Shown here: one piece after another, positions 1 through 7,008 of the stretch | Layout: each line of letters opens with the position of its first letter | How positions within the stretch are numbered: position 1 is the stretch's first letter | NCBI GenBank assembly: GCA_903820955.1 | Contig: CAIJJH010000160.1 | Location: forward strand, 1 to 8,071 | Source of the DNA: an uncultured Micrococcales bacterium | Lineage (GTDB): Bacteria; Actinomycetota; Actinomycetes; Actinomycetales; Microbacteriaceae | Length of the DNA: 8,071 nucleotides | Reading direction: 5' to 3' | The notes under the pieces: model-generated | Databases searched by the model: none | What the model was told of the DNA's origin: nothing | What the model saw: only the letters and a program-made list of their open reading frames with translations | Made by a program: the position numbers and the translations under genes

Positions 1-689
1 ACAAAAATGCTGTCGCCGTCAAACACGAGGTCGTCTTGCCCGCCAACTAGGTTTACGTAGGCGACTGCAGTGCTTTGAGTAGTGGTTAGCTCCTTGATCA
101 ACCCGAGGCGACGGTCGTCCTTATCCGATTCAAAAGGCGAACCGTTCAGCACCAGAGTTAGATCTGTTTTGCTAGCGCCTATCTGCGACACCGGGCCGCC
201 GGTCTGCCAGATGTCCTCGCAGATAACGATGGAAACTCGCTTGCCTAGAAATTCGAAGGTGAGCAAATCATTGCCTGGAACAAAGTTGCGGTACTCGTCG
301 AAGACGGAGTAGTTAGGGAGGTGGTGTTTGTCGTAACTGTGAGCAACTTTGCCGCCTAGCAGAACCGACGCACTGTTGTGGGCGATCGCCCAACCGCTCG
401 GCGTGCTGGCCAGGCGCGGATGACCCACGACCACAGCTATTTCACTCAAACCTTCGTTCTCTAGACGTTTGGCGAGCTCGTCTACGGCGGCCTCGGCCTG
501 GGCGACGAATTCTTTGCGGGTGGCCAGATCTTCGATTGGGTAGCCTGTGACGCACATTTCGCCGAATTGAATCAGGTTTGCACCCTCGCTGGCTGCTAGC
601 TTGCACTGCTCGAAAATCGCGCTCACGTTCGCGGCGAAGTCACCCACGATTGGGTTTGTTTGAACCATGGCTAAGCGAATTTTCGGCAC
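1..689 (-). CDS. nadE: Glutamine-dependent NAD+ synthetase, N-terminal glutaminase domain (partial)
   Basis: NadE makes NAD+ from deamido-NAD+, ATP and glutamine in the cytoplasm. The visible 229 residues are the carbon-nitrogen hydrolase (nitrilase-fold) domain that releases ammonia from glutamine; the synthetase domain with its ATP-binding SGGxDS loop lies beyond the left edge. The catalytic triad is visible: Glu44 in FGEMCVTGYP, Lys121 in YDKHHLPNYSVFDEYRNF, and Cys157 in VICEDIWQ. The family-typical GGQDDLVFDGDS stretch ends the fragment. A Gly precedes the catalytic Glu where Pro is more usual in this superfamily. I place the start at the GTG at 689-687, giving the standard opening MPKIRLAMVQTNPIVGD; the ATG seven codons downstream would cut the first beta strand. 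No good Shine-Dalgarno precedes it, but a TAGGCT box ends seven bases upstream. It diverges from glnA2 with a 38-base gap. Family assignment is firm. Confidence 0.95.
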   Translation of the reverse strand, partial: MPKIRLAMVQTNPIVGDFAANVSAIFEQCKLAASEGANLIQFGEMCVTGYPIEDLATRKEFVAQAEAAVDELAKRLENEGLSEIAVVVGHPRLASTPSGWAIAHNSASVLLGGKVAHSYDKHHLPNYSVFDEYRNFVPGNDLLTFEFLGKRVSIVICEDIWQTGGPVSQIGASKTDLTLVLNGSPFESDKDDRRLGLIKELTTTQSTAVAYVNLVGGQDDLVFDGDSIF

Positions 690-695
690 AACGAC

Positions 696-701
696 TAGCC
701 T
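696..701 (+). promoter_or_regulatory. Candidate -10 box of glnA2, overlapping the nadE -10
   Basis: TAGCCT on the plus strand fits TAnnnT. A transcript starting about seven bases downstream would have a leader of roughly 20 bases carrying the Shine-Dalgarno at 715-722. It lies inside the near-symmetric element CTAGCCTAG (695-703), which also contains the nadE -10 on the other strand. Its -35 region would fall inside the nadE coding sequence, and I see no clear hexamer there. This is a weaker call than the nadE box. Confidence 0.3.
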
Positions 702-702
702 A
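697..702 (-). promoter_or_regulatory. Putative -10 box of nadE (leaderless promoter)
   Basis: On the minus strand TAGGCT ends seven bases before the GTG start of nadE. It fits the actinobacterial -10 pattern TAnnnT, and its distance would place the transcription start at or next to the start codon. No convincing Shine-Dalgarno lies between. A weak -35 candidate, TTGGAA (723-728 on the complementary strand), is about 20 bases further upstream, longer than ideal. The same hexamer at the same place before two other genes in this window strengthens the call. Confidence 0.55.
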
Positions 703-714
703 GTAGTAGGCAAT

Positions 715-722
715 AGAGAGGA
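715..722 (+). promoter_or_regulatory. Shine-Dalgarno site of glnA2
   Basis: AGAGAGGA lies five bases before the ATG at 728 and pairs well with the 16S rRNA 3' end. It fixes the glnA2 start and contrasts with nadE, RDD and DUF4191 in this window, which lack a well-placed site. Confidence 0.7.
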
Positions 723-727
723 TTCCA

Positions 728-2068
728 ATGAGCGACAAACAGCGTGACTTTGTCTTGAGAACTATCGAGGAGCGCGGCGTTAAGTTTGTGCGTCTTTGGT
801 TCACCGACGTGGCGGGAACCCTGAAGTCGGTAGCGATTGCTCCGGCCGAGGTTGAGGGAGCTTTCGCCGAGGGAATTGGCTTCGATGGCAGCGCCATCGA
901 GGGCTTAGCGCGAAGCTATGAGGCCGACATGCTGGCTCAGCCCGACCCAAGCACCTTCCAAATCCTCCCTTGGCGCGGCGAGATCGACCCGACCGCTCGC
1001 ATGTTCTGCGACATTCGCACCCCTGACAACCAGCCGGCCGCTGCCGACCCGCGCAACGTGCTTCGTCGCGCCTTGGCCAAGGCTGCCGAAATGGGCTTTT
1101 CGTTCTACATTCACCCTGAGATCGAGTTTTACCTCCTGAAGTCATCGCAAATCGGTCCGGAAGGGCCGATTCCGGTGGACCGCGCCGGCTACTTCGATAA
1201 CGTCCCCGGTGGCACCGCACACGATTTCAGACGTCGCGCAGTTTCAATGCTTGAGCAGTTGGGCATCTCGGTCGAGTTTGCACACCACGAGGGTGGCCCT
1301 GGTCAGAACGAAATCGACTTGCGCTACGCCGACGCGCTAACAATGGCCGACAACATCATGACATTCCGCACGGTCATCAAAGAGGTCGCAATCGAGCAGG
1401 GCGTCTATGCAACGTTCATGCCGAAGCCTTTCACCGAGCACCCAGGTTCGGGTATGCACACCCACATGTCGCTCTTTGAGGGCGACACCAACGCGTTCTA
1501 CGATCCTTCGGCTCAATATCAGCTCTCGAAAGTTGGCCGACAGTTCATCGCCGGGTTACTAAAGTACGCACCGGAAATCACGGCAGTCACTAACCAGTAC
1601 GTCAACTCCTACAAGCGCCTCTGGGGCGGCGGAGAAGCGCCGTCATTCGTCTGCTGGGGACACAACAACCGCTCGGCACTGATTCGCGTTCCGCTCTACA
1701 AGCCGAACAAGTCAAACTCGTCTCGCATCGAATATCGCGCGATTGACTCGGCTGCGAACCCATACCTTGCCTATGCGCTTCTACTCTCGGCCGGTCTCAA
1801 GGGCATCGAGGAGGGGCTTGAGCTACCGCCCGAGGCCGAGGACAACGTCTGGAACCTAACCGACTCTGAGCGCCGAGCGATGGGTATTCAACCATTGCCG
1901 CAAAGCCTCGAACACGCGATCCGCAAGCTCGAAGAGAGTGAACTTGCCGCCGAAGTTCTTGGCGAAGAAGTGTTCTCGTACGTGCTGGCAAACAAGCGTC
2001 GGGAATGGAGTGATTACCGTTCTCAGGTAACCCCGTTCGAGCTTCAGCAAAACCTCGAAACCCTCTAG
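728..2068 (+). CDS. glnA2: Glutamine synthetase-like protein GlnA2 (type I, non-adenylylated class)
   Basis: A type I glutamine synthetase paralogue: ATP-dependent ligation of ammonia to glutamate, or possibly to a related amine substrate, in the cytoplasm as a dodecamer. The 446 residues equal the length I recall for mycobacterial GlnA2, and the opening (MSDKQRDFVLRTIEERGVKF) is close to it. Visible landmarks are the beta-grasp domain with GIGFDGSAIEG (49-59), metal-binding Glu131/Glu133 in HPEIEFY, Glu188 and Glu195 in HHEGGPGQNEIDLR, His244 in GSGMHTHMS, YKRL (295-298), NRSA (314-317) and RIEYR (333-337). The position of the adenylylation tyrosine holds Trp375 (EDNVWNLT), so GlnE should not modify it. 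The start has a strong Shine-Dalgarno. glnE follows after seven bases, suggesting an operon. Mycobacterial GlnA2 is not the main glutamine producer, and some actinobacterial paralogues act on polyamines, so the physiological substrate here is uncertain. Confidence 0.93.
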   Translation: MSDKQRDFVLRTIEERGVKFVRLWFTDVAGTLKSVAIAPAEVEGAFAEGIGFDGSAIEGLARSYEADMLAQPDPSTFQILPWRGEIDPTARMFCDIRTPDNQPAAADPRNVLRRALAKAAEMGFSFYIHPEIEFYLLKSSQIGPEGPIPVDRAGYFDNVPGGTAHDFRRRAVSMLEQLGISVEFAHHEGGPGQNEIDLRYADALTMADNIMTFRTVIKEVAIEQGVYATFMPKPFTEHPGSGMHTHMSLFEGDTNAFYDPSAQYQLSKVGRQFIAGLLKYAPEITAVTNQYVNSYKRLWGGGEAPSFVCWGHNNRSALIRVPLYKPNKSNSSRIEYRAIDSAANPYLAYALLLSAGLKGIEEGLELPPEAEDNVWNLTDSERRAMGIQPLPQSLEHAIRKLEESELAAEVLGEEVFSYVLANKRREWSDYRSQVTPFELQQNLETL

Positions 2069-2075
2069 ATAAAAA

Positions 2076-5009
2076 TTGGCTACGCTCTCTGAGTTAGCCC
2101 GCTTGGGTTTCTTGGACCTTGAAGGAACCATCGGCAAACTCGATGCCCTGGTCAAAAAGGTTGGTGATTCTGGCCGCTCGGCGTTTGCAGCGATTAGCCA
2201 GGCCGCCTCACCGGATCAAGCGCTAAACGGGTTGCTCGATCTATCTGACATCGACGTAAAGGCCGTCAAGAAGCTTTTATCGAAGCAACCAAGCGCAGAG
2301 CGCCTGATTCTCACTATCGGTGCTTCGTCGGCCCTGATCGACTTCTTGAGGCGGCATCCGCAGTCTCTAGCTCTCTTTGAGAAGGAAACCGCGCTCCCGA
2401 ATCGAGAACAGCTCGACGCATTATTCTCTGCTGTGGTTGCAGACATTGCTTCTTCCGAAACGGCCTGGGTCGGCATCCGGATTTGCTATCGCGAGCAACT
2501 TCTGAAGATCGCAGCTTTTGACGTAACCGCTAAGGATTCGCAGGCAGTGATGCCTGAGGTCGCCGCAGCCTTGGCCGATCTAGCCGGGGCAGCCGTCGAA
2601 GCGGGACTCAAGGTCGCTCGCTGGGAGTTGACGGCTCTTACCGATCACGGCGTATTCGAGACCAGCGAAGTAGCCAATACTCGTCTAGCGGTCATAGCGA
2701 TGGGTAAGTGCGGCGCGAGGGAACTCAACTACATTTCAGACGTCGACGTAATCTTTGTCGCCGAGCCGTCAGGCGAATTAGAAAGCTCGCGAGCACTCGA
2801 AATCGCAACCCGACTAGCTACCAGGATGATGCGCGCCATGGACGCGAACGCGCCTGAACCGGCACTCTGGCAGGTCGACCCGAACCTTAGGCCAGAAGGA
2901 AAGTCTGGCGCACTGGTTCGAACGCTTGAGTCCCACGTCTCCTACTACGAACGCTGGGCCGAGAACTGGGAGTTCCAGGCTCTTCTTAAAGCCAGACACC
3001 TGGCCGGAGATCAGAATCTGGGTGCGAGTTACGTAGACAAGATGCAGCCATTCGTGTGGGCTTCTGCGGGCCGTGAGGCTTTTGTTGAGTCCGCTCAAAA
3101 GATGCGCGAGCGCGTCATGGAACACATTCCCGCCAACGAGGTCGATAGGCAAATCAAACTGGGTCCGGGTGGTTTGCGTGACATCGAGTTCACGGTCCAG
3201 CTTCTGCAGTTGGTGCACGGACGCACCGACGAGAGCGTTCGGGTTCGCGACACCATCACAGCGATCTCTAGACTCGCCTCGGCTGGTTACATCGCGAGAC
3301 AAGACGCCGTGGTTTTCGAGAAGCAGTACCGGTTCCTACGAGTACTAGAGCATCGAATTCAGCTCAGCGCGATGCGCAGAACTCATCTGTTACCCACTTC
3401 GGACACAGCTCTGCGGGCACTGGCTAGATCGATCAATATCAAATGGACCGCCGAGGTTTTAGTCACTCATTGGGAGTCCGTGAAACTGGAAGTGCGTTCG
3501 CTGCACCAAAAGGTCTTCTATCGTCCATTGCTCAGCGCCGTGGCCAAGCTGGAAGACAGCGGTATCGAGCTCAGTAGCGAGCAGGCAGAGGACCGCCTAT
3601 CGGCTATCGGCTTTGCCGACCCGAAGAGCGCCCTCGGGCACATCAGCGCCCTAACTACGGGTCTCTCGCGTCGAGCCGCTATTCAACGCCAACTACTTCC
3701 TGTGCTAATCCAATGGTTCTCGGAAGGGTCCGACCCAGATCAGGCGCTATTGGCCTTCAGGCGGCTCTCAGAAGACCTTGGGGAGTCACATTGGTATCTT
3801 CGAATGTTGCGCGATTCCAATGGCGCAGCGCAGCGCATGACTCAAGTTCTATCGAACTCGCGACTTGCCACCGGTCTATTTGAGAAATTGCCGGAGGCGG
3901 CCGCCTGGTTCGAGCGTTCGGAGGAGTTGGAGCCCACATCTCGAGAGACATTAGAAGCCGAGATTGAAGCCATCGCCAACCGACACGAAAGTCTCGAGGC
4001 TGCGGCCGCCAGCATCCGGACCATCCGTCGACGCGAGACTCTCCGGCTCGCGATGGGCGCGGTGCTCGGAAACCTTTCGCTTGCCCAAATATCTCAAGGG
4101 CTTAGCGACGTTACGGCCGTATTCCTGAGGGGTTTGTTAGCACTGGTCGAAGACCAGCAGGTGGACTTGGGCATCATCGCGATGGGTCGCTTTGGTGGCG
4201 AGGAGCTCGGCTTCGGATCTGATGCCGACGTGATGTTTGTTTACGAACCGGTCGGAGTATCAGTGGATCAGGCGCAGAGCGCCGCTGAAAAAGTTATCGC
4301 TGAGCTGAAGAAACTGGCAACCGATCCGCTCCTCGAATTCGAACTCGATCTCGATCTTCGCCCTGAGGGCAAGAACGGCCCGGTTGCAAGATCACTCGAT
4401 TCATACGCCGCTTACTACGCAAGGTGGGCTAATACCTGGGAGTCGCAGGCGCTTCTCCGAGCGAAACCGATTGCGGGCTCACCTGAACTGCAAGCAAGCT
4501 TCCTCGAGTTGATCGATCAGTATCGGTACCCCGAACTCTTAGACAACGCCGCGATAGTAGAAATCCGCAGAATCAAAGCCCGCATGGAGACCGAACGTTT
4601 GCCCCAGGGCGCAGACCCGAAACGTCATGTGAAGCTTGGGCGGGGTTCGCTCTCGGACGTCGAATGGTTGGTTCAGCTCCTGCAACTCAAGTTCGGCGCA
4701 AAGCATCCTTCGATTCAAACTCCCAAAACCTTAGATGCACTTGCCGCCTGTGTCACGGTCGGGCTCATCGCAGAGCACGACGCAACGGTCCTTCGCGAAG
4801 CCTGGCTCTTGGCGTCGCGGGTTCGCAGTGCAGCGGTTCTATGGGCCAACAAGCGCAGCGATGTCTTGACAACTGACCGCAGGCAACTCGATGGTATGGC
4901 GCGAATCTTGGAATACCCGCGCGGCAGCGCATCGGCCCTCGAGCAGGATTACTTGGCTTTCACCCGACGTGCACGAATGGTCTTTGAGCGAGTCTTTTAC
5001 AGCGCTTAA
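2076..5009 (+). CDS. glnE: Bifunctional glutamine synthetase adenylyltransferase/adenylyl-removing enzyme GlnE
   Basis: GlnE adds AMP to, and removes it from, a tyrosine on glutamine synthetase, tuning its activity to nitrogen supply. The 977 residues match full-length actinobacterial GlnE. Two homologous nucleotidyltransferase halves are visible. The N-terminal (deadenylylating) half has MGKCGARELN at 209-218 and metal-binding Asp222/Asp224. The C-terminal (adenylylating) half has MGRFGGEELGFGSDADV at 703-719 with Asp716/Asp718. Each half repeats a YY-RWA--WE-QALL-A stretch (290-307 and 780-797) and a KLG-G-L-D-E helix (361-371 and 853-863). The second copy reads GRGSLSDVE, a slightly altered form of the first copy's GPGGLRDIE. 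The start is TTG at 2076: an in-frame TAA at 2070-2072 blocks any earlier start, and the RLGFLD segment near residue 9 is expected in the family. There is no Shine-Dalgarno, and the gap after glnA2 is seven bases, suggesting coupled translation. A terminator follows the stop. Confidence 0.96.
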   Translation: MATLSELARLGFLDLEGTIGKLDALVKKVGDSGRSAFAAISQAASPDQALNGLLDLSDIDVKAVKKLLSKQPSAERLILTIGASSALIDFLRRHPQSLALFEKETALPNREQLDALFSAVVADIASSETAWVGIRICYREQLLKIAAFDVTAKDSQAVMPEVAAALADLAGAAVEAGLKVARWELTALTDHGVFETSEVANTRLAVIAMGKCGARELNYISDVDVIFVAEPSGELESSRALEIATRLATRMMRAMDANAPEPALWQVDPNLRPEGKSGALVRTLESHVSYYERWAENWEFQALLKARHLAGDQNLGASYVDKMQPFVWASAGREAFVESAQKMRERVMEHIPANEVDRQIKLGPGGLRDIEFTVQLLQLVHGRTDESVRVRDTITAISRLASAGYIARQDAVVFEKQYRFLRVLEHRIQLSAMRRTHLLPTSDTALRALARSINIKWTAEVLVTHWESVKLEVRSLHQKVFYRPLLSAVAKLEDSGIELSSEQAEDRLSAIGFADPKSALGHISALTTGLSRRAAIQRQLLPVLIQWFSEGSDPDQALLAFRRLSEDLGESHWYLRMLRDSNGAAQRMTQVLSNSRLATGLFEKLPEAAAWFERSEELEPTSRETLEAEIEAIANRHESLEAAAASIRTIRRRETLRLAMGAVLGNLSLAQISQGLSDVTAVFLRGLLALVEDQQVDLGIIAMGRFGGEELGFGSDADVMFVYEPVGVSVDQAQSAAEKVIAELKKLATDPLLEFELDLDLRPEGKNGPVARSLDSYAAYYARWANTWESQALLRAKPIAGSPELQASFLELIDQYRYPELLDNAAIVEIRRIKARMETERLPQGADPKRHVKLGRGSLSDVEWLVQLLQLKFGAKHPSIQTPKTLDALAACVTVGLIAEHDATVLREAWLLASRVRSAAVLWANKRSDVLTTDRRQLDGMARILEYPRGSASALEQDYLAFTRRARMVFERVFYSA

Positions 5010-5014
5010 AAGGA

Positions 5015-5041
5015 ATTGGCCCCGACCAAGTCGGGGCCAAT
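5015..5041. terminator. Bidirectional intrinsic terminator between glnE and glnA
   Basis: ATTGGCCCCGAC and GTCGGGGCCAAT form a perfect 12-bp stem around a CAA loop, starting five bases after the glnE stop and ending 16 bases before the glnA stop codon. On the plus strand the stem is followed by TCTCTTTAG; on the minus strand by TCCTTTTAAG. Both are short, imperfect U-tracts, so it can serve both converging transcripts. The symmetry is visible directly; termination itself is inferred. Confidence 0.88.
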
Positions 5042-5057
5042 CTCTTTAGTCTTGGGC

Positions 5058-6524
5058 TTAGACGCCGAAGTACAGTTCGAACTCGTAAGGGTGAGGTCGA
5101 AGAGCAAGTGGCTTGATCTCGTGTTCACGCTTGTAGTCGATCCAAGTCTCGATTAGATCCTTGGTGAATACGTCACCGGCTAGCAGGTAGTCGTGGTCTG
5201 CCTCGAGAGCCTGTAGCACGGCTTCTAGGTTGCCAGGAACCTGAGGAATCAACTTGGCTTCTTCGGCTGGTAGCTCGTAGAGGTCCTTGTCGACCGGCTC
5301 GTGTGGCTCGATGCGGTTCTTGATGCCATCGAGGCCGGCCATGAGCTGCGCAGCGAATGCGAAGTACGGGTTCGAAGAGGCGTCAGGTGCACGGAACTCA
5401 ATGCGCTTGGCCTTCGGGTTGGTGCCGGTCATCGGGATGCGAATAGCCGCCGATCGGTTACCTGCCGAGTAAACCAGGTTCACAGGAGCCTCGAAGCCCG
5501 GGACTAGACGGTGGTACGAGTTAACGGTTGGGTTGGTCCAGGCAAGCAGCGAAGGTGCGTGCTTTAGGATTCCACCGATGTACCAGCGAGCTATGTCGCT
5601 AAGACCACCGTAACCAGACTCATCGTAGAACAGCGGCTTGCCGTCCTTCCAAAGTGACTGGTGAACGTGCATACCTGAACCGTTGTCGCCGAACAGTGGC
5701 TTTGGCATGAAGGTTGCGGTCTTCTCCCAGCGGCGGGCAACGTTCTTAACGATGTACTTGAACTTCAGTACGTCATCGGCTGCCTTCACCAAGGTGTCGA
5801 AGCGGTAGTTGATTTCGCCTTGGCCGGCGGTGCCGACCTCGTGGTGCGAACGCTCGACCGACAGTCCGGCCTCTTCGAGCTTGAGAACGATCTCGTCGCG
5901 CATATCTGCGTGCTGGTCAACTGGCGAAACGGGGAAGTAACCACCCTTGTATGGAGTCTTGTTGGCTAGGTTGCCACGAACGCCTGATGCGGAGTCCTTC
6001 TCGTCACGGCCAGAGTTCCAAGCAGCTTCGTCTGAATCAATGAAGTGACCCGAGCTGTTCTGGCTGTAGTGGTAGCGAACGTCGTCGAAGATGAAGAATT
6101 CGGCTTCAGGGGCGAAGAACGCGGTGTCTGCGATGCCGGTCGAGGCTAGGTAAGCCTCAGCCTTGCGAGCGGTCTGACGAGGGTCGCGGTGGTAAATCTC
6201 GCCGTTGCGCGGGTTGTAGATGTCGAATAAGACGACGAGAGTCGGCTCGATTCGGAAGTTGTCAACGTAGGCGGTGGTCACATCTGGAATCAGTTGCATG
6301 TCTGACTCGTGAATCGAGGCGAAGCCGCGGATCGAGGAGCCGTCGAATAGCTGACCATCGATGAAGAACTGCTCATCGATCATCGCTGCTGGAAGATTGA
6401 AATGCTGCTGAACGCCGGGGAGATCGGTGAACCGAACGTCTAGGAATTTGATCCCGTGTTCCTTGATGTAGGCGACAACCTCAGATGCGGTTGTGAACTT
6501 TGGGTGCGGTAGGTGGCTATGCAT
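5058..6524 (-). CDS. glnA: Glutamine synthetase, type I, adenylylation-regulated
   Basis: The main cytoplasmic, dodecameric glutamine synthetase: glutamate + ammonia + ATP to glutamine. The 488 residues are about ten more than mycobacterial GlnA1, partly through a slightly longer N-terminus. Landmarks are [17 protein letters not shown] (60-76), Glu140/Glu142 in [29 protein letters not shown] (226-243), His286 and His288 in [18 protein letters not shown] (335-343), NRSAAIRIP (356-364), RIEFRAPD (374-381) and the C-terminal [11 protein letters not shown]. Tyr416 in VDKDLYELP is the expected AMP acceptor for GlnE. His338 replaces the Lys common in NSYKRL, probably a lineage trait. The ATG has a Shine-Dalgarno seven bases away. 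Lys is mostly AAG, unlike glnE, which suggests high expression. It converges on glnE across a shared terminator and diverges from the RDD gene across 136 bases that may hold a GlnR-like site. Confidence 0.97.
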   Translation of the reverse strand: MHSHLPHPKFTTASEVVAYIKEHGIKFLDVRFTDLPGVQQHFNLPAAMIDEQFFIDGQLFDGSSIRGFASIHESDMQLIPDVTTAYVDNFRIEPTLVVLFDIYNPRNGEIYHRDPRQTARKAEAYLASTGIADTAFFAPEAEFFIFDDVRYHYSQNSSGHFIDSDEAAWNSGRDEKDSASGVRGNLANKTPYKGGYFPVSPVDQHADMRDEIVLKLEEAGLSVERSHHEVGTAGQGEINYRFDTLVKAADDVLKFKYIVKNVARRWEKTATFMPKPLFGDNGSGMHVHQSLWKDGKPLFYDESGYGGLSDIARWYIGGILKHAPSLLAWTNPTVNSYHRLVPGFEAPVNLVYSAGNRSAAIRIPMTGTNPKAKRIEFRAPDASSNPYFAFAAQLMAGLDGIKNRIEPHEPVDKDLYELPAEEAKLIPQVPGNLEAVLQALEADHDYLLAGDVFTKDLIETWIDYKREHEIKPLALRPHPYEFELYFGV

Positions 6525-6531
6525 GGGGGAG

Positions 6532-6538
6532 TCCCTTC
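6532..6538 (-). promoter_or_regulatory. Shine-Dalgarno site of glnA
   Basis: GAAGGGA on the minus strand lies seven bases before the ATG at 6524-6522. It supports this start and the extra N-terminal residues MHSHLPHP compared with mycobacterial GlnA1. Confidence 0.6.
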
Positions 6539-6585
6539 ACATTTTTGAATGTTTGTTGGAGCACGTCATCAGGCTCGTTGTTGTT

Positions 6586-6591
6586 AGTTTA
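6586..6591 (-). promoter_or_regulatory. Candidate -10 box of glnA
   Basis: TAAACT on the minus strand fits TAnnnT and would start a transcript near 6579 with a leader of about 55 bases. The -35 position (about 6609-6614) reads CGGCTC, which is poor, as can be seen at activator-dependent promoters. TTGTCG (6613-6618) is a better hexamer but lies 21 bases away. Confidence 0.35.
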
Positions 6592-6623
6592 GTTGGCTGA
6601 TGCGTCCGGAGCCGACAACGATT

Positions 6624-6639
6624 GTTTCGTCAATGTAAA
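6624..6639 (-). promoter_or_regulatory. Possible GlnR-type nitrogen regulator box upstream of glnA
   Basis: The minus strand reads TTTAC-attgac-GAAAC. This matches the actinobacterial GlnR half-site pair gTnAC-n6-GaAAC at all specified positions but the first, and also satisfies the looser AC-n9-AC form. It is centred about 52 bases upstream of the glnA transcription start I infer, a plausible activator position. A second downstream pair, common at strong Streptomyces GlnR sites, is not evident. The stretch also lies where the -35 of the divergent RDD gene should be, so it may be promoter sequence instead. Confidence 0.4.
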
Positions 6640-6648
6640 ACTTTTGGC

Positions 6649-6654
6649 TAGGCT
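6649..6654 (+). promoter_or_regulatory. Putative -10 box of the RDD gene (leaderless promoter)
   Basis: TAGGCT ends six bases before the GTG start at 6661, with no Shine-Dalgarno between. The surrounding CTAGGCTCAGTCG closely resembles CTAGGCTAGTCG before nadE. A transcript starting at or beside the GTG would be leaderless. No strong -35 is visible. Confidence 0.55.
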
Positions 6655-6660
6655 CAGTCG

Positions 6661-7008
6661 GTGAGCAAATTACAGACGGCGGGCTTTGGCAGAAGACTTT
6701 TAGCGATTTTCATCGATTGGGCAATAGCCTCGGTTGTCTCCCTTGGTTTCTTCAAAAACGATGCAGTCGCCACCATGGTTTTTTACGCGCTAATGCAGGT
6801 GGTTTTGGTCGGGACTTTAGGCTATTCGATTGGGCATCGCGTCTGCTCGCTCGTAGTGGTGCGGCTTGACGGAAGACCTGTTGGCCTTTGGCGCGCTTTG
6901 ATTCGCACGAGTCTAATTCTGCTGGTGATCCCGGCATTCATCTGGGACACAACCGACGGCCGCGGAATGCAGGATAAGGCAGTCGGAACGGCGATTATTC
7001 GGCGTTAG
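6661..7008 (+). CDS. Small RDD-family membrane protein
   Basis: A 115-residue integral membrane protein of the RDD family, whose biochemical role is not established for this short actinobacterial type. Three hydrophobic segments are visible at about 13-30, 38-57 and 81-95. The family signature residues are Arg11/Arg12 and Asp19 in FGRRLLAIFIDW, and the C-terminal motif with Asp96 and Asp99 in WDTTDGRGMQDKAVGT (95-110). The GTG start gives the expected short lead-in to GRRLLAIFIDW and has a TAGGCT box six bases upstream. It diverges from glnA, and its stop overlaps the DUF4191 stop. A small RDD protein lies between lipA and glnA in other actinobacteria (Rv2219A in M. tuberculosis, from memory), so this is the conserved neighbour rather than a local insertion. 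A transport or membrane-regulatory role would be guesswork. Confidence 0.85.
   Translation: MSKLQTAGFGRRLLAIFIDWAIASVVSLGFFKNDAVATMVFYALMQVVLVGTLGYSIGHRVCSLVVVRLDGRPVGLWRALIRTSLILLVIPAFIWDTTDGRGMQDKAVGTAIIRR

Noticed and set aside
82..312. A 76-codon plus-strand open frame at the left end
   Set aside because: It is opposite the nadE glutaminase domain, whose catalytic motifs are clear on the minus strand.
801..1220. A 139-codon open frame on the strand opposite glnA2
   Set aside because: Its translation is low-complexity and rich in Arg, Pro and Ser, with no recognisable motif, and it lies wholly inside a convincing glnA2. It is a by-product of codon bias. The same applies to the other open frames antisense to, or out of frame with, glnE, glnA, nadE, DUF4191 and lipA.
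2697..4400. Two similar halves in glnE suggesting a recent duplication or gene fusion
   Set aside because: The duplicated nucleotidyltransferase architecture is normal for all GlnE proteins, and the halves have diverged strongly.
6540..6600. AmtR operator before glnA
   Set aside because: I looked for the CTAT-n6-ATAG type symmetry of corynebacterial AmtR sites and did not find it; the AACTAAACTAAC repeat is direct, not inverted.
6525..6660. Possible glutamine riboswitch or long structured leader before glnA
   Set aside because: The leader I infer is only about 55 bases and shows no conserved riboswitch core; the only symmetries are short (GGGACTCCC near the Shine-Dalgarno, CATT/AATG around 6540-6551).
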